A stretch of DNA of 61,303 bases. It comes from an uncultured SAR116 cluster alpha proteobacterium (GTDB taxonomy: Bacteria; Pseudomonadota; Alphaproteobacteria; Puniceispirillales; Puniceispirillaceae). Below, one piece after another: positions 33,832 through 43,154 of this stretch; the first letter of the stretch is position 1; every line of letters begins with the position of its first letter. The notes beneath the pieces are model-generated. The model was not told where the DNA came from, made no database searches, and saw only the letters and a program-made list of their open reading frames with translations. The position numbers were made by a program, and so were the translations under genes. The DNA lies in NCBI GenBank assembly GCA_902623185.1, contig CACNSW010000006.1:1-61303 (forward strand). The letters run 5' to 3'.

Positions 33832-35394
33832 ATGTCAACCAACACTAAGGCATTCATCGGCATCGATGCGGGAACAACCGGTTGTACTGTGATGATTTTC
33901 GATGAAAAGGGGAACGCTCTCGGTCATGGTTACAAGGAATATCCGTCCGAGGCGCCTTTTGCAGGCTGGGGTGAACAGAGTCTCGAAAAAGTATGGGATG
34001 GAATCTGCGTTGCATCAAAACAGGCGACGGCTCAGGCTAACCTACCTGATGATGCTTATGTATCCGTTGGGTTTTCTAGCCAGCGTGGTACGTTGTGCCT
34101 TCTTGACAAGGACAGGAAACCGCTTCAGGACAGCATCCTTTGGTATTGCACCCGTGCGCGGGACTACCCAGAAATTTTTGGCCAGCACATTACGCCGGAG
34201 GAATATCAGGAACATACCGGTATGCAACTAAGTCCGCTTTGGGTGGCAGCAAAAATTGCATGGTTACGTGATAAAAAACCTGACACTTTTGAAAAGACAG
34301 CCTGGTTTGCCAATGGTCAGGAATATTTTCTCTACCTTCTTGGCGCGGAAAACTGGGAGACCGATCCGGCGTCTCTGACACTCAATGGCATGATGGATAT
34401 CCGCAAGCTGGATTGGAGCGACCGGGTGCTTGAGATGTGTGGAATAAGCCGCGACCGTGTGCCACCTGTCGGTCCGCCATCCGGCATGGTTGGCAAGGTG
34501 TCGAAGCAGGCGTCTGAGGCCACAAGCATTCCTGAAGGTGTAATCCTGTGCCGTGGTGCTGGCGACCAACAATGTGCCGCCATTGGTGCTGGCGTGATCC
34601 GGCAGGGCATGGCTGAGTTCACCGTTGGCACAGCTGGTGTCATGGTTGCCCATCTCGACAGTGTTGATCGGATCAAGGGCAAAAATCTTTGGTGGGGCGG
34701 TCACGGTGTTCCGGGTGCGTGGGACATTGAAGGCGGCGCCTTCTGCCTTGGCGCTTCGCTGAAATGGTGGCGTGATAATCTCGGTCTAGATGAGGTACAA
34801 GAGGCTGAAAGCCGCAATACCAGTCCCTATGCGGTTATGGTTGACAAGGCACAGCAATCGCCAGCTGGCGCGCGAGGCTTGCTGTTCCATTCATTTTTGG
34901 CGAGCCAAGTTACGCCCTATTACGACGCTGATAGCCGAGGCGGTTTTTTTGGTCTTGGCAATTATCATACGCGGGTTGACCTAGTGCGCGCCCTGCTCGA
35001 AGGTTGCGCGCATGAAATGAAGATGGTCGTTGATGCTTTTCAGAGTGATATCGATGGCGGTATTTCCACATTGCGTCTGACTGGTGGTGGAACGAAAAGC
35101 GCTGGGTTCTCCCAGATTATGACGGATATCATTGGCATGGAGACCGAAGTAACGAAGGAGAAGGAGTGTACGGTACTGGGTGCCGCTATACTTGGGGCGT
35201 TTGGGAGCGGTCATTTCACTAGCATTGACGACGCAGTCGGCCAGATGGTTCAGATTGAGGGTAGCTTTGACCCAAATAAAGACCATCGCACCATGTATGA
35301 GGAACATCATGCACTATATCGCGGTATTTACGAAGCGATTGCCAATGCAGGTCAGTACAAGGGACTTGCCAATTTCTCATCGAAATATTTCTAG
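33832..35394 (+). CDS. FGGY-family carbohydrate kinase, xylulokinase-like
   Basis: A 520-residue kinase. FIGIDAGTTGCTVMIFDEKG is the N-terminal phosphate loop; GWGEQSLEKVW, SSQRGTLCLLD and CRGAGDQQCAAIGAGV follow the xylulokinase/glycerol-kinase pattern, with the catalytic Asp in GAGDQQ. LTGGGTKSAGFSQIMTDIIG is the second ATP loop. It is the third FGGY kinase in the cluster and the only one co-transcribed with the importer, so it is the best candidate to phosphorylate the imported sugar first. GGAGGG precedes the ATG. Confidence 0.9.
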   Translation: MSTNTKAFIGIDAGTTGCTVMIFDEKGNALGHGYKEYPSEAPFAGWGEQSLEKVWDGICVASKQATAQANLPDDAYVSVGFSSQRGTLCLLDKDRKPLQDSILWYCTRARDYPEIFGQHITPEEYQEHTGMQLSPLWVAAKIAWLRDKKPDTFEKTAWFANGQEYFLYLLGAENWETDPASLTLNGMMDIRKLDWSDRVLEMCGISRDRVPPVGPPSGMVGKVSKQASEATSIPEGVILCRGAGDQQCAAIGAGVIRQGMAEFTVGTAGVMVAHLDSVDRIKGKNLWWGGHGVPGAWDIEGGAFCLGASLKWWRDNLGLDEVQEAESRNTSPYAVMVDKAQQSPAGARGLLFHSFLASQVTPYYDADSRGGFFGLGNYHTRVDLVRALLEGCAHEMKMVVDAFQSDIDGGISTLRLTGGGTKSAGFSQIMTDIIGMETEVTKEKECTVLGAAILGAFGSGHFTSIDDAVGQMVQIEGSFDPNKDHRTMYEEHHALYRGIYEAIANAGQYKGLANFSSKYF

Positions 35395-35431
35395 ACCTAA
35401 CAAACCAGAAGTTACAACACAGGAGGAAACA

Positions 35432-35986
35432 ATGCCAATACCAGGAATGAGAGGAATGGAACATATTGGGTTCACCGTGCCTGACATTAACGAAGCTTGC
35501 GATTTTTTTGAGCGAATTCTCGGCGCGGAAGTGCTATATACCGCCGCTACAGATTTTCGAGTTGATGACTCAGACTGGATGGCAGAGCACCTGCATGTTC
35601 ACCCGCGCGCGGTCATCACTGAATTCCGCTATCTTCGCTGCGGTAACGGAACCAACTTGGAGGTTTTTCAATATGAGTCACCTGATCAGAATGAGACGCC
35701 TCCTAAGAACAGTGACATTGGTGGCCATCACCTAGCTTTTTATGTTGATGACATGGATGAGGCGATCGCGTTCCTGAAGAGCGAGGGTGTTGAGGTACAA
35801 GGTGAACCCACTTCCTATACCGAAGGACCTAATCTGGGTCTTACATGGTGCTACTTCAAGGCGCCATGGGGTCAGCAATTGGAAGTGGTCTCAGCGCCCA
35901 AGGGTACCGTCTATGACAATGAAGCGAAGCAGAGTGGGAAAACAAGATTGTTCAATCCGGCGATCGCCAAAGAGACCCTCATCTAA
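35432..35986 (+). CDS. VOC-superfamily (glyoxalase/dioxygenase-fold) protein
   Basis: A 184-residue protein with two beta-alpha-beta-beta-beta repeats of the VOC fold. Repeat 1 starts MEHIGFTVPDINEACDFFER and ends with NLEVFQYESP; repeat 2 starts GGHHLAFYVDDMDEAIAFLK and ends QQLEVVSAP. Candidate metal ligands are His12, Glu in LEVF, His in GGHH and Glu in LEVV, the classic VOC His/Glu set. Could be a metal-dependent lyase, epimerase or isomerase acting on a sugar-derived intermediate. AGGAGG is 5 nt before the ATG. It is last in the operon and is followed by the strong terminator at 36009. Confidence 0.85.
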   Translation: MPIPGMRGMEHIGFTVPDINEACDFFERILGAEVLYTAATDFRVDDSDWMAEHLHVHPRAVITEFRYLRCGNGTNLEVFQYESPDQNETPPKNSDIGGHHLAFYVDDMDEAIAFLKSEGVEVQGEPTSYTEGPNLGLTWCYFKAPWGQQLEVVSAPKGTVYDNEAKQSGKTRLFNPAIAKETLI

Positions 35987-36008
35987 TAGATTTGCTTGAA
36001 AATTTTCT

Positions 36009-36051
36009 GGTAAGAGGCACCAACGAGTTGCGTGGTGCCTCTTACCTTGTT
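36009..36051 (+). terminator. Strong rho-independent terminator closing the sugar operon
   Basis: Perfect 14-bp stem (36009-36022 with 36033-36046), a 10-nt loop, and a T-rich tail. It lies 23 nt after the VOC-protein stop. It is the first strong terminator after the E1 alpha gene and marks the end of the sugar-catabolism transcription unit. Confidence 0.9.
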
Positions 36052-36140
36052 TAATTTTTAGAGCCAGGCCCCAAAAGCTACCACGCACACCTAGCGCATG
36101 CTCAAGGATAGCGTCACTGATGATCGTAGAACGGAACACC

Positions 36141-36629
36141 CACGCTGATGATAGCGGTCAGTTCATGAAATACCTTCGTTGAGGATTAGGATATTACATT
36201 GACGTCGGCGCTTCGCAGCTGATTATTGATGGTAAGATAAAATTAATGTCTGATGCCCAAGTAAGCGAGATAACTGAGACATTAGTTTGTCTTTCAAATG
36301 GTACCCGCCTTGAGGCTGATCTCATCGTTCGTGCTACTGGCTACACAAGCATGAATAGCTGGGTCGCGGATCTCATGGGTCAGGAAGTTGCCGACAAGGT
36401 TGGTAAATGCTGGGGGCTGGGATCAGATACACCGAAAAATCCTGGACCTTGGGTTGGCGAATTACGCAATATGTGGAAGCCGACACGCCAGCTGGGACTT
36501 CGGTTTCATGGCGGCAACCTTCATCAATGGCGCCATTACTCTTTGTATTTTGCGATGCAGTTGAAGGCGCGAATGGAAGGGCTTGAAATCAAGGTCTATG
36601 ATATTCTGGAAACCTATCATCTTGCCTGA
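36141..36629 (+). pseudogene. C-terminal remnant of flavin-containing monooxygenase
   Basis: Only the last ~160 codons of a family of about 600 residues. The frame reads GQFMKYLR, stop (TGA at 36180-36182), then GLGYYIDVGASQLIIDGKIK, and continues LEADLIVRATGYTSMNSWVA. These are the FMO/Baeyer-Villiger-type ATGY motif and a C-terminal domain (WKPTRQLGLRFHGGNLHQWRHYS). The FAD- and NADPH-binding domains are absent upstream, so it is a 5'-deleted relic with a nonsense change. An ATG at 36246 gives a 127-codon open frame that I do not regard as a gene. It is unrelated to the tmm gene at 50.3 kb. Confidence 0.8.
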
Positions 36630-36841
36630 TAGAGCAACTTTTTCCTCCCCAGTTGGCTTCGGGGTAATCCCTGGGGCCAAGTGAGGGCTTAATAATGACT
36701 TAACGGGGGCAATAGATCACTCGCTGATTAGCTAGAGTGGTTACTTTAGAGGTTTTTCAATAATCCTAGTTTTAGCTCGCCTCTCTGGCCCAGAAGCTAG
36801 ATAGTGAATTCAGGTCTTTAGGACTTATGCTTCTGCTGTTT

Positions 36842-38287
36842 CTAGATTCCAACGCAAACGAATTTGATCTCGAGGAACTCATCAATGCCATATTTTGATC
36901 CCTCGCGCCCGAGGCCGGAATTTTTTAGGCCGCCAAATGGCCCAACCTCGGACGAGAATATTCCCGTGTTTACTGCAACTATTCCAAATTCAAGCGCTTC
37001 GCTGACGCGGAACAGGCGGGCTGCGTTCTCAGTGAAAAGATATGCGGCAAGGCCAAATTCACTGTCATTGGCCATTGCAATTGCGTCTTCCTCGTCGCTG
37101 AACTTAAACAGCGCGGCGACTGGGCCGAAGGTTTCCTCCCGGAACAATTGCATATCGGATGTCATCTCGGTCAGCACTGTTGGCTCGAAGAAGGTACCGC
37201 CTAGTGCATGGGGTTTGCCGCCTGTCAGCAGATTGGCACCTTTGCCAATCGCGTCCTCTACATGCCGTTCGATCTTTGCGAGGCCCTGATTGTCAATGAT
37301 TGGCCCCTGTTCAACACCTTCAGTCAAGCCATTACCTACCTGCAAAGCTTTGGTTGCCTCAGCAAGCTGTTTAGCAAAGGCGTCATAGATTTTGTCTTGA
37401 ACAAAAATGCGGTTTGCACAGACACACGTCTGGCCAGCATTACGGAATTTGGACATCATTGCCCCTGTGACCGCCTTGTCGAGGTCAGCATCATCAAAAA
37501 CCAGTAGCGGTGCATTGCCACCAAGTTCCAAACTCATCTTCTTGACCGACCCGGCGCTCTGGCGCATCAGAATGCGTCCAACCTCAGTCGAGCCAGTGAA
37601 AGTCATTTTTCGGATACGATTGTCATCGCAAAGGGTCTGCCCTATTGCTGGCGCGTTCATGCCAGTAACGATGTTCATGACGCCAGAAGGAAGGCCGGCG
37701 CGCTCTGCAAGCTCAGCAAGAGCCAGCGCTGATAATGGTGTTTGCTCGGCAGGCTTCAATACACAGGCGCAGCCTGCAGCGATGCCTGGGGCCACCTTGC
37801 GGGTAATCATGGCAATGGGAAAATTCCAAGGTGTGATCGCACCAAAAACGCCGATAGGTTGCTTCAATGTGAGTAGTCGCTTGTCCGCCTGAGGCGTTTC
37901 TAGCACATCACCACAGACCCGCCGCGCTTCCTCAGCAAACCAGTCAATGAAGCTGGCGCCATAGGCAACTTCACCTTTTGCCTCGGCGAGTGGTTTTCCC
38001 ATCTCGGTTGTCAGGATGACTGCTAGATCCTCGGCATTTGCCATGACTAGATCATACCACATGCGCATGATCATGGCGCGGTCCTTGGCGGTTCGCTTTG
38101 ACCATTCCCTCTGGGCGGTTACCGCTGCGTCGATGGCCGCTGTTACCTCGGCAGGGCCAAGGTCGGCCACATTTGCAATTACCTCGCCTGTGGCGGGGTT
38201 GGTCACGGCAAAGCGTCTCTTGCCAGCAAGCCAGTTGCCATCGACATAGGAATCAACGCGTAAAAGAGAAGGATCATTTAACCGCAT
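36842..38287 (-). CDS. gabD: NAD(P)-dependent succinate-semialdehyde dehydrogenase-like aldehyde dehydrogenase
   Basis: A 481-residue aldehyde dehydrogenase of the GabD length and type. The cofactor strand is ITPWNFPIAMITRKVAPGIAAGC, the catalytic Glu lies in LELGGNAPLLVFDDAD and the nucleophilic Cys in FRNAGQTCVCANRI; the C-terminal PFGGLKNSGLGREGSKYGI is the GabD pattern. Oxidises succinate semialdehyde or glutarate semialdehyde to the acid. The ATG at 38287 has GGAG 8 nt upstream; a longer in-frame start has no domain support. The next upstream gene, gamma-carbonic-anhydrase-like, lies 206 nt away on the same strand. No GABA aminotransferase is nearby. Confidence 0.87.
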   Translation of the reverse strand: MRLNDPSLLRVDSYVDGNWLAGKRRFAVTNPATGEVIANVADLGPAEVTAAIDAAVTAQREWSKRTAKDRAMIMRMWYDLVMANAEDLAVILTTEMGKPLAEAKGEVAYGASFIDWFAEEARRVCGDVLETPQADKRLLTLKQPIGVFGAITPWNFPIAMITRKVAPGIAAGCACVLKPAEQTPLSALALAELAERAGLPSGVMNIVTGMNAPAIGQTLCDDNRIRKMTFTGSTEVGRILMRQSAGSVKKMSLELGGNAPLLVFDDADLDKAVTGAMMSKFRNAGQTCVCANRIFVQDKIYDAFAKQLAEATKALQVGNGLTEGVEQGPIIDNQGLAKIERHVEDAIGKGANLLTGGKPHALGGTFFEPTVLTEMTSDMQLFREETFGPVAALFKFSDEEDAIAMANDSEFGLAAYLFTENAARLFRVSEALEFGIVAVNTGIFSSEVGPFGGLKNSGLGREGSKYGIDEFLEIKFVCVGI

Positions 38288-38493
38288 GTCAGTAACTCCG
38301 ATAAACATTGCTAAGATTGGCCTGATACTGTCTGGGATGAGGGCTATACTTGGTGGAAAATTATACCTCATCAAGGAAATAGACATTCGAGTGAGGCAAA
38401 AATTGCGCCGGCTTGTCAACTGCGTTTTTGGCGTGCTATCGAGATGATTTGTCTACCAAAGTGACCAGCGTCTTGGGTTTAGGTCTCTTTTGG

Positions 38494-39105
38494 TTAGTCA
38501 CGTGGCGGCAAGGGCCGTGTCTTCATGTCGATGGCGAAGGGGGCTCCTGCTGCACCAAGCCGGTGAGCGCGCGCAACTTCTACGTAATGTTCTGCTGACT
38601 TCTGGATGAGCAGCTTTTCGTCATTACTGAGGTCGCGCATTTTCTTGGCAGGTCGCCCCGCCCATAATTCGCCGGTTGGGATACATTTTCCGGGTGTAAG
38701 CATCGCTCCAGCAGCAAGCATGCCTCCTGGTTCTATTACTGCTTGGTCCATTACAATGGCCCCCATACCCACAAAGCCGCCATCGCCGATTTCACAAGCG
38801 TGGATTATCGCACTATGGCCGATAGTGACATCATTTCCAATAATCGTTGGATATTTGCGGTTGTCTATATGGACGCAGCTGTTGTCCTGTATGTTGGTAT
38901 TCTCTCCGATAAGAATGTAATTGTTGTCACCGCGCACCGTAACCTGATGCCAAATGCTGCTATTTGAGTCGATTCGAACAGCGCCCATGATAGCAGCTGT
39001 CACTGCGACAAATACCGTATCCTCGATCTCTGGAACAAGATCTAGAAACGGGACGATATAGGGTTTGCGATCACTGTTGTCCATTTCGTTAATGCTATTT
39101 GTCAT
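38494..39105 (-). CDS. Gamma-carbonic-anhydrase/PaaY-like hexapeptide-repeat protein
   Basis: About 203 residues with a left-handed beta-helix of hexapeptide repeats. The family signatures VRGDNNYILIGENTNIQDNSCVHI, DVTIGHSAIIHACEIGDGGFVGMGAIV and the C-terminal LWAGRPAKKMRDL match the CamH/PaaY/YrdA group. Candidate zinc ligands are the His residues in DNSCVHI, IGHSAIIHA. Members hydrate CO2, hydrolyse CoA thioesters (PaaY) or have unknown roles. The ATG at 39105 is chosen because the domain follows soon after; the ribosome site is weak. Longer in-frame start at 39180 has no support. Confidence 0.82.
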   Translation of the reverse strand: MTNSINEMDNSDRKPYIVPFLDLVPEIEDTVFVAVTAAIMGAVRIDSNSSIWHQVTVRGDNNYILIGENTNIQDNSCVHIDNRKYPTIIGNDVTIGHSAIIHACEIGDGGFVGMGAIVMDQAVIEPGGMLAAGAMLTPGKCIPTGELWAGRPAKKMRDLSNDEKLLIQKSAEHYVEVARAHRLGAAGAPFAIDMKTRPLPPRD

Positions 39106-39260
39106 TGTCTCAAACCTGTTATTTGTTAGAACAGGAACATTGAGTAGCCGTTTGACTTGTGTCCTGATAGAATAATACACATATCTAACACTTAATGTTT
39201 ATCTAAAATCAATTGCGATGTATGAAGGGCAAGTTAATCCTCAATCATCCGGAGGCTGAA

Positions 39261-39860
39261 ATGGCATTCTCTTTACCCGACCTTCCTTATTCACATGATG
39301 CACTCGCGCCGCATGGCATGAGTGCTGAGACCATGGAGTATCACCATGACATACATCACAACGCATATGTGGTTAATGGCAACAAATTGATTGCCGGCAC
39401 AGAGTGGGAGAACAAATCGCTTGAAGAAATTATTTTGGGCACCTACCAAGCTGACGCCGTTGCCCAAAACGGTATTTTCAATAACGCATCTCAGCATTGG
39501 AATCACATGCAGTTCTGGCAGATGATGGGTCCAAGTCAAAATGGAATGCCGACTGAGTTGGAAAAGGCACTTGTTGACAGCTTTGGTTCGATTGATGCTT
39601 TCAAGGACGAATTCAAAGCAGCTGGTGCTAGCCAGTTTGGATCTGGCTGGTGTTGGTTAATTAAAGATGCTGATGGTGGCCTGCAGGTGACTAAAACTGA
39701 AAACGGCGTAAACCCTCTTTGCTTTGGCCAAGTCGCACTTCTCGGATGCGATGTCTGGGAGCATTCGTATTATATTGATTTCAGAAACAAGCGTCCGGAT
39801 TATCTCGCTAACTTTCTAGATAATCTGGTTAACTGGGAATTTGTCGCTGCACATCTATAA
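39261..39860 (+). CDS. sodB: Superoxide dismutase, Fe type
   Basis: A 199-residue superoxide dismutase. The metal ligands are visible in YHHDIHHNAY (His26 or 27), ASQHWNHMQFW (His), and GCDVWEHSYYIDFRN (Asp and His). The Gln in the NASQHWNH segment and the AGASQFGSGWCWL segment fit the iron form. Converts superoxide to peroxide and oxygen in the cytoplasm. The ATG at 39261 has CGGAGG 6 nt upstream; the frame extends 16 codons further without support. Followed by a clear terminator, so it is monocistronic. Confidence 0.93.
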   Translation: MAFSLPDLPYSHDALAPHGMSAETMEYHHDIHHNAYVVNGNKLIAGTEWENKSLEEIILGTYQADAVAQNGIFNNASQHWNHMQFWQMMGPSQNGMPTELEKALVDSFGSIDAFKDEFKAAGASQFGSGWCWLIKDADGGLQVTKTENGVNPLCFGQVALLGCDVWEHSYYIDFRNKRPDYLANFLDNLVNWEFVAAHL

Positions 39861-39914
39861 CATCTTAGCTTTTTTGCTGCAGTCATTTTTGGCGAGATAG
39901 TGTCATCCGAATTT

Positions 39915-39948
39915 AATCCTGTTTTGCTTCGCGAAGCAGGATTTTTTT
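39915..39948 (+). terminator. Rho-independent terminator after sodB
   Basis: The palindrome TGCTTCGCGAAGCA (39925-39938), extended by AATCCTG/GGATT-type flanking pairs, is followed by seven T. It lies 55 nt after the sodB stop. Confidence 0.85.
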
Positions 39949-40031
39949 GTCATGATCTAAACCAAATTCGGCCACAAATCACGGTTACTAACATCTTTAG
40001 TGTTTAACTAAAGGGATTTGGAGCTTATAGG

Positions 40032-40253
40032 ATGGAACTTTTAGTGTTAGCAGCGGCAATCGGGCTTTACCACACAGAATCTGTTGCAGAATTTTTGAAG
40101 GAAGGTAATGGCAATCCGGTTTATGAGTTTGTTTATGTGGAAGATTGTGAAACAGGGAAGCGGGAAAGTGGTTTTGCCCTTGCACCGACCGGGAGCCTAA
40201 TGCTGAAACAGGTCAATCACGATGGCACCATTGGCGATGTTTGCAAACGTTAG
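40032..40253 (+). CDS. Small hypothetical protein, 73 residues
   Basis: A 73-residue frame with a normal ATG. It begins with a short hydrophobic stretch ([11 protein letters not shown]) and is then acidic ([12 protein letters not shown]), ending [10 protein letters not shown]. Two cysteines are present. I recognise no family. Its stop overlaps the argG stop by 4 nt on the opposite strand, and the ribosome site (GGAG 11 nt upstream, or AGG directly at the start) is not ideal. It lies in a 400-nt gap between sodB and argG that would otherwise be empty. Possibly a real small protein, possibly chance. Confidence 0.45.
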   Translation: MELLVLAAAIGLYHTESVAEFLKEGNGNPVYEFVYVEDCETGKRESGFALAPTGSLMLKQVNHDGTIGDVCKR

Positions 40254-41488
40254 CAGCCGTTTATGTCGTTTATCACCTTCTTGACCCTTAATCGCAGTGC
40301 ATTCAGTCTTATGAAACCATGTGCATCACTGTGGTCGTAATCGACAGTGCTTTCCTCAAACGTCACTAAATCGGAATTGTAGAGTGAGTTTGGTGACTTT
40401 CTGCCAGTGACAATCACATTTCCCTTGTAAAGCTTGATCCGCACAATGCCGTTTACGGCACCGCGGCAACTGTCAATCGCAGTCTGTAGCATCTCACGTT
40501 CGGGTGAGAACCAGAAACCGTTATAAATTAGTTCCGCATAACGCGGCATCAACTCGTCTTTCTGATGCGCGGCCCCGCGATCGAGTGTGATCGACTCCAT
40601 GGCGCGACGTGCGGTTAGTAGAACGGTTCCTCCAGGCGTTTCATAGATACCGCGAGATTTCATGCCGACAAACCGGTTTTCAACAATATCTAAACGGCCG
40701 ATACCGTTTTTTCCACCAAGTCTATTCAACTCAGTTAGCAATGTGGCTGGAGACATTTCAACGCCGTCAATCGCTACGGGGTCACCAGATTTGAAGGTTA
40801 TCTCAATCTCGGTTGGAATGTCCGGTGCTGCCTCGGGTGAAACTGAACGCGAGAACACATGCTCCTCTGGGGCTACCCAAGGGTCTTCCAGCACTTTTCC
40901 CTCAGCTGAGATATGCAGAAGATTGGCGTCAACACTAAACGGAGCCTCTCCCCGCTTGTCTTTCGGGATGGGGATCTGATTCTTTTCAGCATAGCTGATA
41001 AGCTTGGTACGCGAGTTAAGGTCCCACTCCCGCCAAGGGGCAATGACCTTGATGTCGGGCTGCTTAGCATAATAGGCAAGCTCAAAGCGTACTTGATCAT
41101 TGCCTTTGCCTGTCGCGCCATGTGAGACGGCATCAGCCCCAACAGAACGCGCGATTTCGATTTGGCGCTTGGCAATTAGAGGCCGCGCAATTGAGGTGCC
41201 AAGCAAATACATGCCCTCATATAACGGGTTGGCACGAAACATTGGGAAAACGTAATCACGGACAAATTCCTCGCGCAAATCTTCAATAAATATTTCTTTG
41301 ATACCAAGCATTTCGGCTTTTGCTCGTGCAAGCTCTATATCTTCACCTTGTCCGATATCGGCGGTGAAAGTCACCACTTCCGTTCTATAGTGATCCTGGA
41401 GCCAGCGTAGAATGACAGAAGTGTCTAGGCCGCCGGAATAGGCAAGGACGACCTTTTTAATGTCAGTATTTTTTGTTAGTTTACTCAT
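40250..41488 (-). CDS. argG: Argininosuccinate synthase
   Basis: A 412-residue enzyme that joins citrulline and aspartate with ATP in arginine biosynthesis. The P-loop-type [18 protein letters not shown], the [13 protein letters not shown] segment and [20 protein letters not shown] are all the expected argG motifs, and the length is standard for the short type. The ATG at 41488 follows the frame's first start by 12 codons and gives the usual N-terminus ([12 protein letters not shown]). No other arginine gene is adjacent. Confidence 0.95.
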   Translation of the reverse strand: MSKLTKNTDIKKVVLAYSGGLDTSVILRWLQDHYRTEVVTFTADIGQGEDIELARAKAEMLGIKEIFIEDLREEFVRDYVFPMFRANPLYEGMYLLGTSIARPLIAKRQIEIARSVGADAVSHGATGKGNDQVRFELAYYAKQPDIKVIAPWREWDLNSRTKLISYAEKNQIPIPKDKRGEAPFSVDANLLHISAEGKVLEDPWVAPEEHVFSRSVSPEAAPDIPTEIEITFKSGDPVAIDGVEMSPATLLTELNRLGGKNGIGRLDIVENRFVGMKSRGIYETPGGTVLLTARRAMESITLDRGAAHQKDELMPRYAELIYNGFWFSPEREMLQTAIDSCRGAVNGIVRIKLYKGNVIVTGRKSPNSLYNSDLVTFEESTVDYDHSDAHGFIRLNALRLRVKKVINDINGC

Positions 41489-41743
41489 GGCGCATCGTAT
41501 AGCCGAAAGCGCCCACTTCCGCAATGTAGTTCTGATCTATAAAGGTTGCTTCACCTCTCAAATATTTGCGATGTGTGAACACACCTTTCTAACTTTTAAG
41601 CTCTTAACTAGTGTGTCTTATGCAACAAAAATATATATTCTTATTTTCGAATCTTCTTGTTTTAGACCATGATATTAGATGCATTTGATACATTTAATAT
41701 CTCTTGCACTTAATTTAACCGGTGTGAATTGGGAGAGAAAAAA

Positions 41744-43102
41744 ATGTTAACGTTAGCAGAGTTAAAGAAGCTTGTCTTAGAGGGGACCATTGACACAGTT
41801 GTTGTATCAATCCCAGACATGCAAGGGAGGCTCATGGGCAAGCGATTTCATGCAAAACATTTTATAGAAAGTGCTTGTAATGAAACTCATTGCTGCAATT
41901 ACTTGCTTGCTACTGATTTGGATATGACCCCGGTAGAAGGCTTTCACTCTACAAGTTGGAATGCTGGATATGGTGATTATTCTATGATACCCGATTTAAC
42001 CACACTCAGGATATTATCATGGTTTGAAAAGACTGCGTCTGTATTTTGCGATTTGGTGGATCATCAAGATCATAAACCCGTTACTTTTTCGCCGAGGTTC
42101 ATGTTAAAGCGACAATTGGAACGTTTAAGCGAAGCTGGGTTTATTTCTAATTTTGCTACAGAATTGGAATTTTTTATTTTCAAAGAGTCATATGAACAGG
42201 CTAGGTCGGCGCGGTACGAGATGATAACTCCGACGAGTGGATATAATCAGGACTACAATATTTTTCAAACTGCGAAAGAAGAGAGTTTTTTAAGGACAAT
42301 TCGCAACGGGTTATTTGACTCTGGTATAAAAGTAGAGAGTACAAAAGGTGAAGCAAATGCTGGACAGGTCGAAATAAACATAGTGTACGATGATGCTTTG
42401 AAAACTGCAGATAATCATGTTTTTATCAAAAACGGGATAAAGGAGATGGCGTTTCTTAATGAAAAGTCTGTCACCTTTCTTGCAAAGTGGAATGCAGATG
42501 CTGCTGGTTCGTCATGTCATATCCATCAATCATTATTATCTGTTGACAAAACACCTTCATTCTTTGACGAAAAAGCAATTCATGGAATGTCTAAGGTAAT
42601 GGAGCATTATTTAGCTGGTCTAATTGAATGTTCCAATGACCTGATGTTCTTCATGGCGCCCAATATCAATTCTTATAAGAGATTCGTTACAAATACCTTC
42701 GCCCCGACAACGTCACATTGGTCCATTGATAATAGAACCGCTGGGTTTAGGCTTGTTGATCCAAATAGTAGTAGTATTCGCATTGAAAATCGTATAGGGG
42801 GTGCTGATTTGAACCCTTACCTGGCAATGGCTGCTCAGATTGCAGCAGGGTTACATGGCATTGAGAACAAGAGCAAGTTGCCAGAATTGTGTGACGGTAA
42901 CGCCTATAAAGCTGGCGATTCAAACAGATTACCTACGACACTCAGACAAGCTATCATTTCGTTGGAAAATTCAGAAATATTGCGGCATGCAATGGGCGAC
43001 GAGGTTGTCGACCATTATGTAAGAGCGGCAGAATGGGAGCAGGAAAGCTATGATAGCGTTGTCACTGGTTACGAGGTTTCTCGGGGTTTTGAAATGAGTT
43101 AG
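41744..43102 (+). CDS. Glutamine synthetase-like gamma-glutamyl-amine ligase
   Basis: A 452-residue member of the GlnA fold, of the GlnA3/PuuA-like group that forms gamma-glutamyl amides of amines rather than glutamine. Visible: the start segment VVVSIPDMQGRLMGKRF, DYSMIPDLTTLRI, ATELEFFIF (metal Glu), EANAGQVEINI, AGSSCHIHQS (His in the glutamate site), NSYKRFVTNTFAP and IENRIGGADLNPYL. The amine substrate (methylamine, putrescine, ethanolamine or another) is open. Nearby tmm and sox genes make a methylated amine attractive, and the known analogue is GmaS. The ATG at 41744 has GGGAGA upstream. It is AT-rich, like the methyltransferase 52 nt downstream, so the two probably form an operon. Confidence 0.83.
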   Translation: MLTLAELKKLVLEGTIDTVVVSIPDMQGRLMGKRFHAKHFIESACNETHCCNYLLATDLDMTPVEGFHSTSWNAGYGDYSMIPDLTTLRILSWFEKTASVFCDLVDHQDHKPVTFSPRFMLKRQLERLSEAGFISNFATELEFFIFKESYEQARSARYEMITPTSGYNQDYNIFQTAKEESFLRTIRNGLFDSGIKVESTKGEANAGQVEINIVYDDALKTADNHVFIKNGIKEMAFLNEKSVTFLAKWNADAAGSSCHIHQSLLSVDKTPSFFDEKAIHGMSKVMEHYLAGLIECSNDLMFFMAPNINSYKRFVTNTFAPTTSHWSIDNRTAGFRLVDPNSSSIRIENRIGGADLNPYLAMAAQIAAGLHGIENKSKLPELCDGNAYKAGDSNRLPTTLRQAIISLENSEILRHAMGDEVVDHYVRAAEWEQESYDSVVTGYEVSRGFEMS

Positions 43103-43154
43103 TTTTGGCCTAGGTAGAAAGCTTCAAGTCAAGTTGGAACAAGGATGGATGTAA

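Noticed and set aside
36246-36629. A 127-codon small gene
   Set aside because: It is the tail of a 5'-deleted flavin monooxygenase with an upstream in-frame stop.
41489-41743. SAM-type or other riboswitch upstream of the glutamine-synthetase-like gene
   Set aside because: The region is AT-rich, but I could not trace conserved riboswitch core sequences or a terminator-like hairpin.
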